From: Gammaproteobacteria bacterium UBA7310
GTDB lineage: Bacteria; Pseudomonadota; Gammaproteobacteria; Pseudomonadales; Ketobacteraceae
Reading direction: 5' to 3'
NCBI GenBank assembly: GCA_002471665.1
Contig: DKQK01000029.1
Location: 1 to 64,000, forward strand
Length of the DNA stretch: 64,000 bases
Part shown: positions 1-8,122 of the stretch, one piece after another
Numbering within the stretch: the first letter of the stretch is position 1
Layout: each line of letters opens with the position of its first letter
Program-made: the position numbers and the translations under genes
The notes under the pieces: generated by a model
Databases searched by the model: none
What the model was told of the DNA's origin: nothing
What the model saw: the letters and a program-made list of their open reading frames with translations, nothing else

Positions 1-644
1 GCGTCTTTCACTTCCGAGCCGGGGGCGAGAAGTGCCTGGACGTCAACCGGATTCACGGTGTTGATGCCGTTGGGGAAGAAAATACCTTCACCCCAGCTGA
101 TTACCTGTTGCCCTAAACGAACGTTAAGTGGCTTGTCTCCAAGCCACCAGTCGCCCCACACAAAGGCATCCAGGATATCGGCACTGCGGCCATCGCTTTG
201 GTATGGGTCCAGGGGATTGCCATTGGCATCCTGGCGATAAAAGGCGGGCCGGTCGGTAACCCCATCGCCGTTGACGATACGGTGGTCGTAGAACGCTTTG
301 CCCCGTATAAAGGCGCCGTAGTTTTTGTAGTTCAACTCAACATCAACGGTGGCTTTGATGACTTCTGAGAAGGTAGAGCCTTTTTTCCACATGAGGTTGC
401 CGCCATCCTGGGAGCTGGTGCCGGCATAATGACCGGACTCACCGGCTGCTGCGGCGTTCGCTGAACCAACCCCCCGATAATCCCGGTCCTCGGCCCGCCA
501 GGAGGCACCTACGGACACCGTGGTATCAACCTGCATTCGAAAATCATCTTTAACGTACTCGAAGCCATACGCCGGTACCACTGACCCGGCTGCAGCGACC
601 GCCGCGGCCAGAGCAGATACCTTAAATCGCTTGTTCATTGCCAT
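1..644 (-). CDS. DUF1302-family outer-membrane protein, 5' part only
   Basis: Partial gene running off the left edge; 214 codons are visible. The protein starts MAMNKRFKV and has a signal peptide of about 25 residues ending near PAYG, then repeated amphipathic strands. Stretches such as RLGQQVISWGEGIFFPNGIN and NPVDVQALLAPGSEVKDA are what I know from DUF1302 proteins, large secreted barrel-like proteins often found beside DUF1329 genes in pseudomonads and oil degraders. Their function is not established. The start at 644 is preceded by GGAG ten bases upstream; a second in-frame ATG lies at 638. It is divergent from uvrD. Confidence 0.75.
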   Translation of the reverse strand, partial: MAMNKRFKVSALAAAVAAAGSVVPAYGFEYVKDDFRMQVDTTVSVGASWRAEDRDYRGVGSANAAAAGESGHYAGTSSQDGGNLMWKKGSTFSEVIKATVDVELNYKNYGAFIRGKAFYDHRIVNGDGVTDRPAFYRQDANGNPLDPYQSDGRSADILDAFVWGDWWLGDKPLNVRLGQQVISWGEGIFFPNGINTVNPVDVQALLAPGSEVKD

Positions 645-984
645 TAGAGTCGAACTCCATTTAAGTATGTATTTTTATATGGAAGACCAAACCGTGCAGG
701 AATCGAATAAGGAGGGATAACAATAAGGAATCTGGGCAGCAAATTTGGGTTTTCTTATTGTTATCGTTGAACCAATTCGATAGACGCACCTTCGCACTTT
801 GGTTAGCAAAAAATATATACGTAAAAACACAATACGTGAAATTTTATAGCGACATTTTTAACAAAATGGCCGTTATTTGATGGATTTTTGTCAATGACGG
901 GCCCCTTTATGGATAAAAAGCGTAGCGGTGACGGGTTTTTATTATGTTTGGCACTTGTTGGGACAAATGCAGTAAAATGCCGCG
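645..984. other. Intergenic region between DUF1302 gene and uvrD
   Basis: About 340 bases without a gene, clearly AT-richer than the flanks. It must hold the promoters of the two divergent genes. The only clear structure is a long inverted repeat in the DUF1302 half, listed separately. Before uvrD a TTGGCA (949-954) and a TAAAAT (974-979) are visible with a 19-base spacer, a poor promoter match. I found no LexA-type box here. Confidence 0.5.
716..765. repeat. 12-bp perfect inverted repeat upstream of DUF1302 gene
   Basis: GATAACAATAAG at 716-727 and its exact reverse complement CTTATTGTTATC at 754-765, separated by 26 bases. A related direct copy AATAAGG occurs just outside at 706-712. The arms lie 72-121 bases upstream of the DUF1302 start. 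They could be paired operator half-sites about 3.6 helical turns apart, or a transcript hairpin. No regulator can be named from sequence. Confidence 0.5.
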
Positions 985-3141
985 ATGCAACATTCCTCGC
1001 TAGTACAGTCTCTTAACAGTGCCCAGGCACAGGCAGTTACCTCCCAAGCGGATCGTCTTTTGGTGCTGGCCGGTGCCGGTAGCGGCAAAACTCGGGTGCT
1101 GGTGCATCGCATTGCCTGGTTGATCCAGGAGCAGCACCTTTCCCCCCATGCCATTCTGGCGGTCACCTTCACCAACAAGGCCGCCGCCGAGATGCGTCAC
1201 CGCATCGAATCCCTGTTGCATGCCCCCAGCGGTTCCATGTGGGTGGGCACGTTTCATGGTATTGCCCATCGTCTGCTGCGGATGCATTGGCAGGATGCCG
1301 GTTTACCGCAGAATTTTCAGATTCTGGACTCCGAAGATCAGTTGCGGCTGGTGAAGCGGGTCATGCGCCAGCTGGAGCTGGACGATGCCCGTTGGCCTCC
1401 CAGGCAGGCACAGGCCTTTATCAACAGCCATAAAGATGAAGGCCTGCGCCCCGAGCACATTGATGATCACGGTGATGTCTACCAGAAAACCCTGATTGCG
1501 GTGTATGGCCAGTACCAGGAGGCCTGCGAGCGGGGCGGCATGCTGGATTTTGCCGAACTGCTGCTGCGCAGTCATGAGTTGTGGCTCAAGCAGCCGCAGT
1601 TGCTGGCTCACTACCGGCAACGCTTCCGCCATATTCTGGTGGACGAGTTCCAGGATACCAATCGCATTCAGTACGCCTGGCTGCAGATGCTGTCCGGTAA
1701 CGAAGTGCCTATTACCATCGTGGGTGATGATGATCAGTCCATCTATGGCTGGCGAGGTGCCCGCATTGAGAACATCCGCTCCTTCGGCGATGACTTCGGT
1801 CGAACCGAGGTGGTGCGCCTGGAGCAGAATTATCGGTCCACGGCGACGATTCTCAATGCCGCCAATGGGGTCATTGCCCATAACCGGGATCGGCTGGGCA
1901 AAGAGTTGTGGACGTCGGGCGAGGAAGGCGAGCCGATTTCGGTGTACGCCGGCTTTAATGAGGTGGATGAGGCGCGCTTTATTGCCGAGCGTATTCAGCA
2001 AGGGTTGCAGCAGGGGTTGCGGCGCAGTGAAATGGCCATTCTGTATCGCTCCAACGCCCAGTCCCGGGTACTGGAAGAGGCCATGCTGCGGGCCGGCATC
2101 CCTTATCGGATTTACGGTGGCCACCGCTTCTTTGAACGCCTTGAGATCAAGAACGCCCTGGCCTACCTGCGCCTGATCTGCCACCGTGATGATGATGCCG
2201 CATTCGAGCGGGTGGTGAATACCCCACCCCGTGGGCTGGGGGATAAATCCCTGGAGCGCATCCGCAGTACGGCCCGCGAGCTCAAGCAACCCCTCTGGCA
2301 GGCCAGCCTGACCGTGCTGCAGCACAAAGAGCTGGCCACCAAGGCCGGTAAATCCCTGCATGAGTTTCTGGGGTTGATCGAGTTGCTGGATCAGGAAGTG
2401 CGCGGGCTGGGTTTGTCGGAACAGGCAGAACGGGTGATCGAAGCCAGCGGGCTGATTCCCTATCATCAGAATGAGAAGGGCGATCGTGGTGAGGCGCGGG
2501 TGGAGAACATCAAGGAGCTGATCAGCGCGGCGCGGGAGTTTGAGCTCAATGGCGAAGGCGACAGCGCCTCACTGGCGGCGTTTCTGGATCATGCGGCGCT
2601 GGAGGCAGGTGATAATCAGGCGCAGGCGGATGAAGACTGTGTCCAGATGATGACATTGCACTCCGCCAAAGGGCTGGAGTTTCCGGTGGTGTTCATGAGT
2701 GGTGTGGAGGAAGGGCTGTTTCCTTCCATGAAATCCACAGAAGACCTGAGCCGCATGGAAGAGGAGCGGCGTCTGGCTTATGTGGGCATTACCCGCGCCA
2801 TGAAGAAGCTGTTTATCACCCACGCCGAGAGCCGGCGTATATACGGTTCGGAAGCCCTCCATGCACCGTCGCGTTTTATTCGGGAGATTCCCCAGCATTG
2901 CCTGCAGGAAGTGCGCGCGGCGGCCAAGATTACCCGCCCCATCGCTGCGCCGCGGGGCCGTGCCATTCAGGACGCGGACACGCCGTACCGCTTGGGCCGG
3001 TCCGTGCGCCATCCCAAATTCGGTGACGGAGTGATCATGGGGTGCGAAGGGCAGGGGCCCAACGCCCGGGTACGGGTGAATTTTTCCGGGGTCGGTGAAA
3101 AGTGGCTGGTGGCCCAGTATGCGCGCCTGGAATTGTTGTAG
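985..3141 (+). CDS. uvrD: DNA helicase II UvrD
   Basis: A 718-residue superfamily 1A helicase, the usual UvrD length. It unwinds DNA 3' to 5' in nucleotide excision and mismatch repair. Visible motifs in order: Walker A GAGSGKT (residues 30-36), TFTNKAAAEM (Ia), DEFQDT (about 220, Walker B), GDDDQSIYGWRGA (III), QNYRST (IV), TLHSAKGLEFP (about 558, V) and EERRLAYVGITRA (VI). The C-terminal tail carries the Tudor-like segment GVIMGCEGQGPNARVRVNF typical of UvrD/PcrA. No strong Shine-Dalgarno precedes the ATG, but the N-terminus aligns well with the family from there. UvrD rather than Rep because of the tail. Confidence 0.95.
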   Translation: MQHSSLVQSLNSAQAQAVTSQADRLLVLAGAGSGKTRVLVHRIAWLIQEQHLSPHAILAVTFTNKAAAEMRHRIESLLHAPSGSMWVGTFHGIAHRLLRMHWQDAGLPQNFQILDSEDQLRLVKRVMRQLELDDARWPPRQAQAFINSHKDEGLRPEHIDDHGDVYQKTLIAVYGQYQEACERGGMLDFAELLLRSHELWLKQPQLLAHYRQRFRHILVDEFQDTNRIQYAWLQMLSGNEVPITIVGDDDQSIYGWRGARIENIRSFGDDFGRTEVVRLEQNYRSTATILNAANGVIAHNRDRLGKELWTSGEEGEPISVYAGFNEVDEARFIAERIQQGLQQGLRRSEMAILYRSNAQSRVLEEAMLRAGIPYRIYGGHRFFERLEIKNALAYLRLICHRDDDAAFERVVNTPPRGLGDKSLERIRSTARELKQPLWQASLTVLQHKELATKAGKSLHEFLGLIELLDQEVRGLGLSEQAERVIEASGLIPYHQNEKGDRGEARVENIKELISAAREFELNGEGDSASLAAFLDHAALEAGDNQAQADEDCVQMMTLHSAKGLEFPVVFMSGVEEGLFPSMKSTEDLSRMEEERRLAYVGITRAMKKLFITHAESRRIYGSEALHAPSRFIREIPQHCLQEVRAAAKITRPIAAPRGRAIQDADTPYRLGRSVRHPKFGDGVIMGCEGQGPNARVRVNFSGVGEKWLVAQYARLELL

Positions 3142-3237
3142 ATAGGAACCACTGCAATAAACGCGGATTCGCTTGACTCCCCGACGGGAAATGGCGAGCC
3201 TTGCAGGCAAAATAAAAAAACCTTCAGGAGCCTACAG

Positions 3238-4341
3238 ATGAAGCGGATGCTCGCAAGCCTGGCCGGTCTGGCTATGGTTGTACTCACGTTAAACGGGTGT
3301 GGCAAAGAAGAACCCACGGCGGCCACGGCGCAGGCCGCACCTCAGGACGTATTCGAATGGAAAATGGTGACCACCTGGCCGCGCAATTATCCGGGCCTGG
3401 GCATGGCGCCGGAAAACTTTGCCAAGGCGGTGAACGCCATGAGTGGCGGGCGCCTGAAAGTCAAGGTGCACGGCGCCGGAGAACTGGTGCCAGCCATGGG
3501 TGTGTTTGACGCAGTGGCCCGCGGTGCGGTTCAGATGGGCCACGGTGCCGCCTATTACTGGAAAGGTAAGAGCCCGGCGGCACAGTTCTTTACCGCGGTG
3601 CCGTTTGGTATGAATGTGCAGGAAATGAACGGTTGGTTGCACTACGGTGGCGGCATGGAACTGTGGCGCGAGGTGTATGCCCCCTTCAACCTGGTGCCCT
3701 TTGCCGGCGGCAGTACCGGTGTGCAAATGGCGGGTTGGTTTAAAAAAGAAATCAACAGCGTGGATGATTTGAAAGGGCTGAAAATGCGTATCCCCGGTTT
3801 GGCGGGAGAGGTGTTCCAGCGTTTGGGCGGGGTGCCGGTAACCTTGCCCGGTGGTGAATTGTTCACGGCTCTGCAGACCGGTTCCATCGATGCCACGGAA
3901 TGGGTGGGCCCCTACAATGATCTGACCTTTGGCCTCTACAAGGCGGCCGACTACTACTATTACCCCGGCTGGCATGAGCCCGGCGCCATGCTGGAGTTTA
4001 TTGTCAACAAGGATACCTGGGAATCACTGCCGCCGGATTTGCAGGCCATCGTAACCTACGCCACCCGCGCCATCAATCAGGACATGCTGGATGAGTACAC
4101 CGCACGTAACAACTCTGCGTTGAAAGAGCTGGTGGATAAGCATGGCGTGCAGTTGCGCAAATTACCCGATGATGTGGTGGACGCATTGCGCATCGCCTCA
4201 AAGCAGGTGATCCAGGAAACCATTGCCGAGGATGAAACGGCGAAGAAGGTGTACGAATCGTTCCAGTCCTTCCGGGCGGATGTGATGCCCTATACTGCCA
4301 TTTCGGAAGCGGCCTTTCTGGAGATTCGGGGCGACGACTAG
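3238..4341 (+). CDS. TRAP transporter solute-binding lipoprotein (DctP/TakP type)
   Basis: A 367-residue periplasmic binding protein of the TRAP family. The signal ends in a lipobox (LTLNGC, Cys21), so it should be lipid-anchored. The mature start FEWKMVTTWPRNYPGLGMAP and the WVGPYNDLTFGLYKAADYYY region resemble TakP-like 2-oxoacid/monocarboxylate-binding DctP proteins; the conserved arginine of the family is probably in GLKMRIPG. The cognate membrane subunits lie on the opposite strand 0.6 kb away, separated by a thioesterase gene, so binding protein and permease cannot share one transcript. The exact ligand is unknown. Confidence 0.85.
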   Translation: MKRMLASLAGLAMVVLTLNGCGKEEPTAATAQAAPQDVFEWKMVTTWPRNYPGLGMAPENFAKAVNAMSGGRLKVKVHGAGELVPAMGVFDAVARGAVQMGHGAAYYWKGKSPAAQFFTAVPFGMNVQEMNGWLHYGGGMELWREVYAPFNLVPFAGGSTGVQMAGWFKKEINSVDDLKGLKMRIPGLAGEVFQRLGGVPVTLPGGELFTALQTGSIDATEWVGPYNDLTFGLYKAADYYYYPGWHEPGAMLEFIVNKDTWESLPPDLQAIVTYATRAINQDMLDEYTARNNSALKELVDKHGVQLRKLPDDVVDALRIASKQVIQETIAEDETAKKVYESFQSFRADVMPYTAISEAAFLEIRGDD

Positions 4342-4385
4342 GCGGCGCGAATGCTTCGCTGCCCGATGTTATACAGATGTTATAC

Positions 4386-4418
4386 AAAGGCCGCAGTCAG
4401 ATGAGTGCGGCCTTTTTT
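4386..4418 (+). terminator. Rho-independent terminator after TRAP binding protein
   Basis: Stem GGCCGCA / TGCGGCC with a ten-base loop, preceded by AAA and followed by six T. It sits between the convergent binding-protein and thioesterase genes and can serve both strands. Confidence 0.8.
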
Positions 4419-4438
4419 GGTGTTTGGCAGGTGTATGA

Positions 4439-4861
4439 TCAGGCGCTGCGGGGCACCGGCCGGGTGCGGCGGTTTTCGTCTATGGCCACAAAGGTAAACT
4501 GGCCTTCGGTCACCTTGCGGCACTCAGCGTCATTGTGATGCTGGGCCCACACTTCCATGATGATGGTCATGGAGCTGCGGCCGATGTCTTTCACCGTGGC
4601 ATAGCAACTCACCACTGAGCCTACCGCCACCGGGCGCAGGAACACCATGGAGTCGATGGCGACGGTGGCGACCCGGCCACGGGCCAGGCGATTGGCGCAA
4701 ACCGCACCGGCCAGGTCCATCTGGGACACCAGCCAGCCACCAAAAATGTCACCGTCGGCGTTGGAATCGGCGGGCATGGCAATGGTTTGCAGCGCCAGTT
4801 CCCCCTGGGGTGTGGGAATATCGTCGTTTTCGTCTTCTTCTATTTCCACGATGTCGTTCAT
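4439..4861 (-). CDS. yciA: Acyl-CoA thioesterase, YciA/hotdog family
   Basis: A 140-residue single-hotdog acyl-CoA hydrolase. The family signature ADSNADGDIFGGWLVSQMDLAGAV (about residues 31-54) and the VAIDSMVFLRPVAVGSVVSCYA strand are clear. YciA enzymes cleave short to long acyl-CoA and are thought to recover CoA. The N-terminus has an acidic extension (EIEEDENDD) before the conserved core. AGGAAG four bases before the ATG supports the start. It lies just downstream of dctM on the same strand (33 bases) and may be co-transcribed, suggesting a role with the imported organic acid; that link is inference. Confidence 0.88.
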   Translation of the reverse strand: MNDIVEIEEDENDDIPTPQGELALQTIAMPADSNADGDIFGGWLVSQMDLAGAVCANRLARGRVATVAIDSMVFLRPVAVGSVVSCYATVKDIGRSSMTIIMEVWAQHHNDAECRKVTEGQFTFVAIDENRRTRPVPRSA

Positions 4862-4893
4862 GAGCTTCCTGTCTGGAAAAAATGGGTCGGTCT

Positions 4894-6264
4894 TTAAGAG
4901 TTATAGACTATATCCGGCAACCATGTTGCAAGTGAAGGCCAAATTGCAATTAGTGACAAAGTGACAATCTGAATCAGAATAAACGGCGCCACACCGCGGT
5001 AAATGGTGGGTGTGGGGATGCTGTCCGGGGTGACGCCGCGCAGATAAAACAGCGCAAAACCAAAGGGGGGTGTCAGAAATGAGGTCTGCAGATTGACGGC
5101 TATCATCACCCCGAACCACACCGGATCGATGCCCATGGCCAGCAACACCGGGCCTACAATGGGCACCACCACAAAGGTGATCTCGATAAAATCCAGAATA
5201 AAGCCCAGCAGAAAGATAACCACCATCACCAGCAGCATGGCGCTGAACACGCCACCGGGCATGTTGTGGAAGAATTCATGAATCATTTCTTCGCCGTTGA
5301 AGCCGCGGAACACCAGGGAGAACAGGGTAGCGCCGATGAGGATGGCGAACACCATGCAGGTGACCTTGGTGGTGGAGAGGGCGATTTCCTGCAGGTTCTT
5401 CCAGGTTAATTGCCGTTGTACCAGGGCCAGCAGGGTGGCGCCCACGGCACCCACCGCCGCCGCCTCAGTGGGGGTGGCAAGGCCTGCCAGAATGGAGCCC
5501 AGCACTGCGGTAATCAGCAGCAACGGGGGCAACAGACCTTGCAGGCATTGGGTCAGTAACGGGCGCTGCTCAAACTCATCCGTCTCGATGGCGGGGGCCA
5601 CGGCGGGATTGAGCAGTGCGCGCGCCATAATGTAGACCATGTACAGCACCACCATGATGAGGCCCGGTACCAATGCGCCCACAAACAGGTCGCCCACCGA
5701 CACCGTGTCGGCGTTGAACACACCCATATTCAGCTGCGCCTGTTGATAGGCGTTGGACAATACATCCCCCAGCAGGACCAGGGCAATGGAGGGGGGAATG
5801 ATCTGCCCCAGGGTACCGGTGGCGGCGATGGCGCCTGTGGCCAGCGCCGGGTCATAGCCCCGTTTGATCATCGTTGGTAATGCCAGCAGACCCATGGTCA
5901 CCACCGTGGCGCCGACGATTCCGGTACTGGCGGCCAGCAGCATGCCCACCAGGGTAACCGACAGGCCCAGGCCGCCGGGAAAGCGCCCGAACAGGCGGCC
6001 CATGGTGTTGAGCAGGTTTTCCGCTACTTTTGATTTTTCCAGGGTGACGCCCATCAGCACAAACAGGGGCACCGCCAGCAGGGTCTGGTTCTCCATAATG
6101 CCGTAAAGCCGGTTGGGCAGGGCATTGAGCAGGGTGGGATCGAATCCGTTCATCAACACACCGGCCCCGGCGAACGCCAGCGCAACACCGCCCAGGGTGA
6201 ACGCCACCGGGTAACCCAGCATCAGCGCCAGGCACACCACCAGAAACATCAGTAAAGGAATCAT
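4894..6264 (-). CDS. dctM: TRAP transporter large permease DctM
   Basis: A 456-residue polytopic inner-membrane protein with about a dozen hydrophobic segments, the ion-coupled transport subunit of a TRAP system. Family landmarks are GYPVAFTLGGVALAFAG at the N-terminus, IPPSIALVLLGDVL, and LQTSFLTPPFGFALFYLRGV near the C-terminus. Its ATG overlaps the stop of the small subunit by four bases, so the two are translationally coupled. Confidence 0.93.
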   Translation of the reverse strand: MIPLLMFLVVCLALMLGYPVAFTLGGVALAFAGAGVLMNGFDPTLLNALPNRLYGIMENQTLLAVPLFVLMGVTLEKSKVAENLLNTMGRLFGRFPGGLGLSVTLVGMLLAASTGIVGATVVTMGLLALPTMIKRGYDPALATGAIAATGTLGQIIPPSIALVLLGDVLSNAYQQAQLNMGVFNADTVSVGDLFVGALVPGLIMVVLYMVYIMARALLNPAVAPAIETDEFEQRPLLTQCLQGLLPPLLLITAVLGSILAGLATPTEAAAVGAVGATLLALVQRQLTWKNLQEIALSTTKVTCMVFAILIGATLFSLVFRGFNGEEMIHEFFHNMPGGVFSAMLLVMVVIFLLGFILDFIEITFVVVPIVGPVLLAMGIDPVWFGVMIAVNLQTSFLTPPFGFALFYLRGVTPDSIPTPTIYRGVAPFILIQIVTLSLIAIWPSLATWLPDIVYNS

Positions 6265-6821
6265 AGGGGTTCAGACTCCTCAGATTGAGGCGCCAGATGA
6301 CCGCTGATGATGGCCCCGTTGCGCACTATCTCGATCAGGCCCTGTATCAGCAGCAGTGCGCACATGGCGGGAATCAGAGATTTCAGTATATAGATGTAGG
6401 GCAGACCTTCGGCCTCCCCCGAGCGCTCCTGTATCTGCCAGGAGAAGGCCACATAATCCAGGCTGGTGTAGAGGATAAATCCGCACATGGGAAACAGCAG
6501 CAGTAAGGTGCCCAGCAGATCCACCCAGGCTTTGGTGCGGGGGCTGAAAGTGCGATAAAACACGTCCACCCGCACATGGCCGTTGTGCTTCAGAGTATAG
6601 GCGCTGGCCAGCATGAACAGAATGGCGTGCAGGTAAAGCACGCTTTCCTGCAGGGCGATGGAGCTGATGCCGTACTCCCCCAGGCGCAGTGCGCTGGCGT
6701 TGAAGCCATAACGCATCACCACCACCAGAAAAGTGATGGCCATGATGGCGATGGAGGCCAGGGCCAGTAGCCGGCCCAGGGCGTCGCTGGCTTTATCCAG
6801 AGCGGAAAGTATAGATGTCAT
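6261..6821 (-). CDS. dctQ: TRAP transporter small permease DctQ
   Basis: A four-helix membrane subunit of 186 residues starting MTSILSALDKASDALGR. Typical landmarks are VVVMRYGFNASALRLGEYG, LQESVLYLHAILFMLASAYTL and HVRVDVFY. I place the start at 6821, not at the longer in-frame 6932, because a good promoter lies at 6859-6888 and the extra 37 residues (proline/arginine rich) do not look like a DctQ. The Shine-Dalgarno is weak. It overlaps dctM by four bases. Confidence 0.88.
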   Translation of the reverse strand: MTSILSALDKASDALGRLLALASIAIMAITFLVVVMRYGFNASALRLGEYGISSIALQESVLYLHAILFMLASAYTLKHNGHVRVDVFYRTFSPRTKAWVDLLGTLLLLFPMCGFILYTSLDYVAFSWQIQERSGEAEGLPYIYILKSLIPAMCALLLIQGLIEIVRNGAIISGHLAPQSEESEPL

Positions 6822-6858
6822 GTTGGTGTGATAGGGTTCCCCGGACTTCAAGCGGCGC

Positions 6859-6888
6859 ATTATAGCGGGTGCGGCGGGGCTGCGGCAA
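6859..6888 (-). promoter_or_regulatory. Sigma-70 type promoter of dctQM
   Basis: On the minus strand TTGCCG (6888-6883) and a perfect TATAAT (6864-6859) are 18 bases apart. The transcript would begin about 30 bases before the chosen dctQ start. Confidence 0.6.
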
Positions 6889-6937
6889 AGCCTCTGCGCC
6901 GGGAAAAATCCGACCGGCGGATTTAATCGCAATCAAT

Positions 6938-6971
6938 CTGTAATATAATTGTCACACGCTGCCCCTATAGT
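6938..6971 (+). promoter_or_regulatory. Pho box and -10 element of pstS
   Basis: CTGTAAT-ATAA-TTGTCAC at 6938-6955 matches the PhoB consensus (two CTGTCAT-like heptamers separated by four AT-rich bases). Ten bases later comes TATAGT (6966-6971), the spacing expected when PhoB replaces the -35 contact. Induction under phosphate limitation is expected. Confidence 0.85.
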
Positions 6972-7039
6972 TCCGAGGTCATGGGGGGCACACGCAGCAG
7001 AGTTACCCCGAAATAAGCCCATAATCTCGGAGAAAATCC

Positions 7040-8038
7040 ATGAATTTCAAGAAATTAGTTGCTTCTGTCGCAATGACCGCCAGTGCGGCTCTGATCGCGA
7101 CAGGCGTTCAGGCCGAAACCAAAGTTGATCCAAAACTGCCTGCCTACAATAAAGTCGGTGGTGTATCCGGTAACATCTCCAGTGTTGGCTCTGATACTCT
7201 GGCGAACCTGATGACGTTTTGGGCAGAAGAATTCAAGAAGCAATACCCCAATGTTGCGGTACAGATTCAGGCCGCCGGTTCCTCCACTGCGCCGCCGGCC
7301 CTCACAGAAGGCACCTCCAATCTGGGCCCCATGAGCCGCAAGATGAAGGATAAGGAAATTGAAGCCTTCGAAAAGAAATTCGGCTACAAGCCCACCGCCA
7401 TTCCCGTGGCGATCGACGCCCTGGCGGTATTTGTCAACAAAGACAACCCCATCAAAGGCATGAGCATTGAGCAGGTTGACGCCGTGTTCTCCTCCACCCG
7501 CACCTGTGGTTCCGCCAAGGACATCACCAAATGGGGTGATCTGGGCCTGAGCGGTGACTGGGGCAGTCGTGACATTCAGCTGTATGGCCGTAACTCAGTA
7601 TCCGGCACCTACGGGTACTTCAAGAAAGTGGCGTTGTGCAAAGGTGACTTCAAGAGCAACGTAAACGAGCAGCCCGGTTCTGCCTCCGTGGTTCAGTCAG
7701 TGGCCACCTCTCTGAACGGGATCGGTTATTCCGGTATCGGTTATAAGACTTCCAGCGTGCGTGCCCTGCCTTTGTCCAAGAAGGGTGACAAGTACGTCGA
7801 GGCGTCACCTGAAGCGGCTTTGAATGGTTCATACCCTCTGTCACGTGCTCTGTATGTTTATGTGAACAAGGCGCCGGGCAAGGATCTGTCACCGCTGGAG
7901 CGTGAGTTCATCAAGCTGGTGCTGTCCAAGCAGGGTCAGGAAATCGTGGTAAAAGATGGCTACATTCCCATGCCGGCAAGCATGGTTGCCAAGACACTGG
8001 GCAAACTGGGTATCAAGTCAGAAGTTGCCGCGAAATAA
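7040..8038 (+). CDS. pstS: Phosphate ABC transporter substrate-binding protein PstS
   Basis: A 332-residue periplasmic phosphate-binding protein with a signal peptide cleaved after VQA (about residue 25). The phosphate-site segments are visible: SVGSDTL near the start of the mature protein, [11 protein letters not shown] with the serine-rich binding loop, GPMSRKM, and [16 protein letters not shown] stands eight bases before the ATG. It is first of pstSCAB-phoU, directly behind a Pho box, and a hairpin in the following gap should keep pstS more abundant than the membrane genes. Confidence 0.96.
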   Translation: MNFKKLVASVAMTASAALIATGVQAETKVDPKLPAYNKVGGVSGNISSVGSDTLANLMTFWAEEFKKQYPNVAVQIQAAGSSTAPPALTEGTSNLGPMSRKMKDKEIEAFEKKFGYKPTAIPVAIDALAVFVNKDNPIKGMSIEQVDAVFSSTRTCGSAKDITKWGDLGLSGDWGSRDIQLYGRNSVSGTYGYFKKVALCKGDFKSNVNEQPGSASVVQSVATSLNGIGYSGIGYKTSSVRALPLSKKGDKYVEASPEAALNGSYPLSRALYVYVNKAPGKDLSPLEREFIKLVLSKQGQEIVVKDGYIPMPASMVAKTLGKLGIKSEVAAK

Positions 8039-8062
8039 ACTTCCCTTTGGGAAAACAAAACG

Positions 8063-8093
8063 AACGGGGCTGCAGCGATTGTGGCCCCGTTTT
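8063..8093 (+). terminator. Partial terminator/attenuator between pstS and pstC
   Basis: Stem AACGGGGC / GCCCCGTT with a 13-base loop followed by a short TTT. It fits the known need for more PstS than PstCA; read-through would supply the rest of the operon. Confidence 0.6.
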
Positions 8094-8122
8094 GTCATAA
8101 CTGAGAAGTGAGTTGTGTTTCC

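Noticed and set aside
900..984. Possible LexA box for uvrD
   Set aside because: No CTGT-N8-ACAG palindrome is present near the start.
1303..2466. 387-codon open frame on the minus strand inside uvrD
   Set aside because: It lies antisense to a complete helicase with all motifs; the protein is low-complexity and His/Gln-rich, as expected from GC-rich antisense frames.
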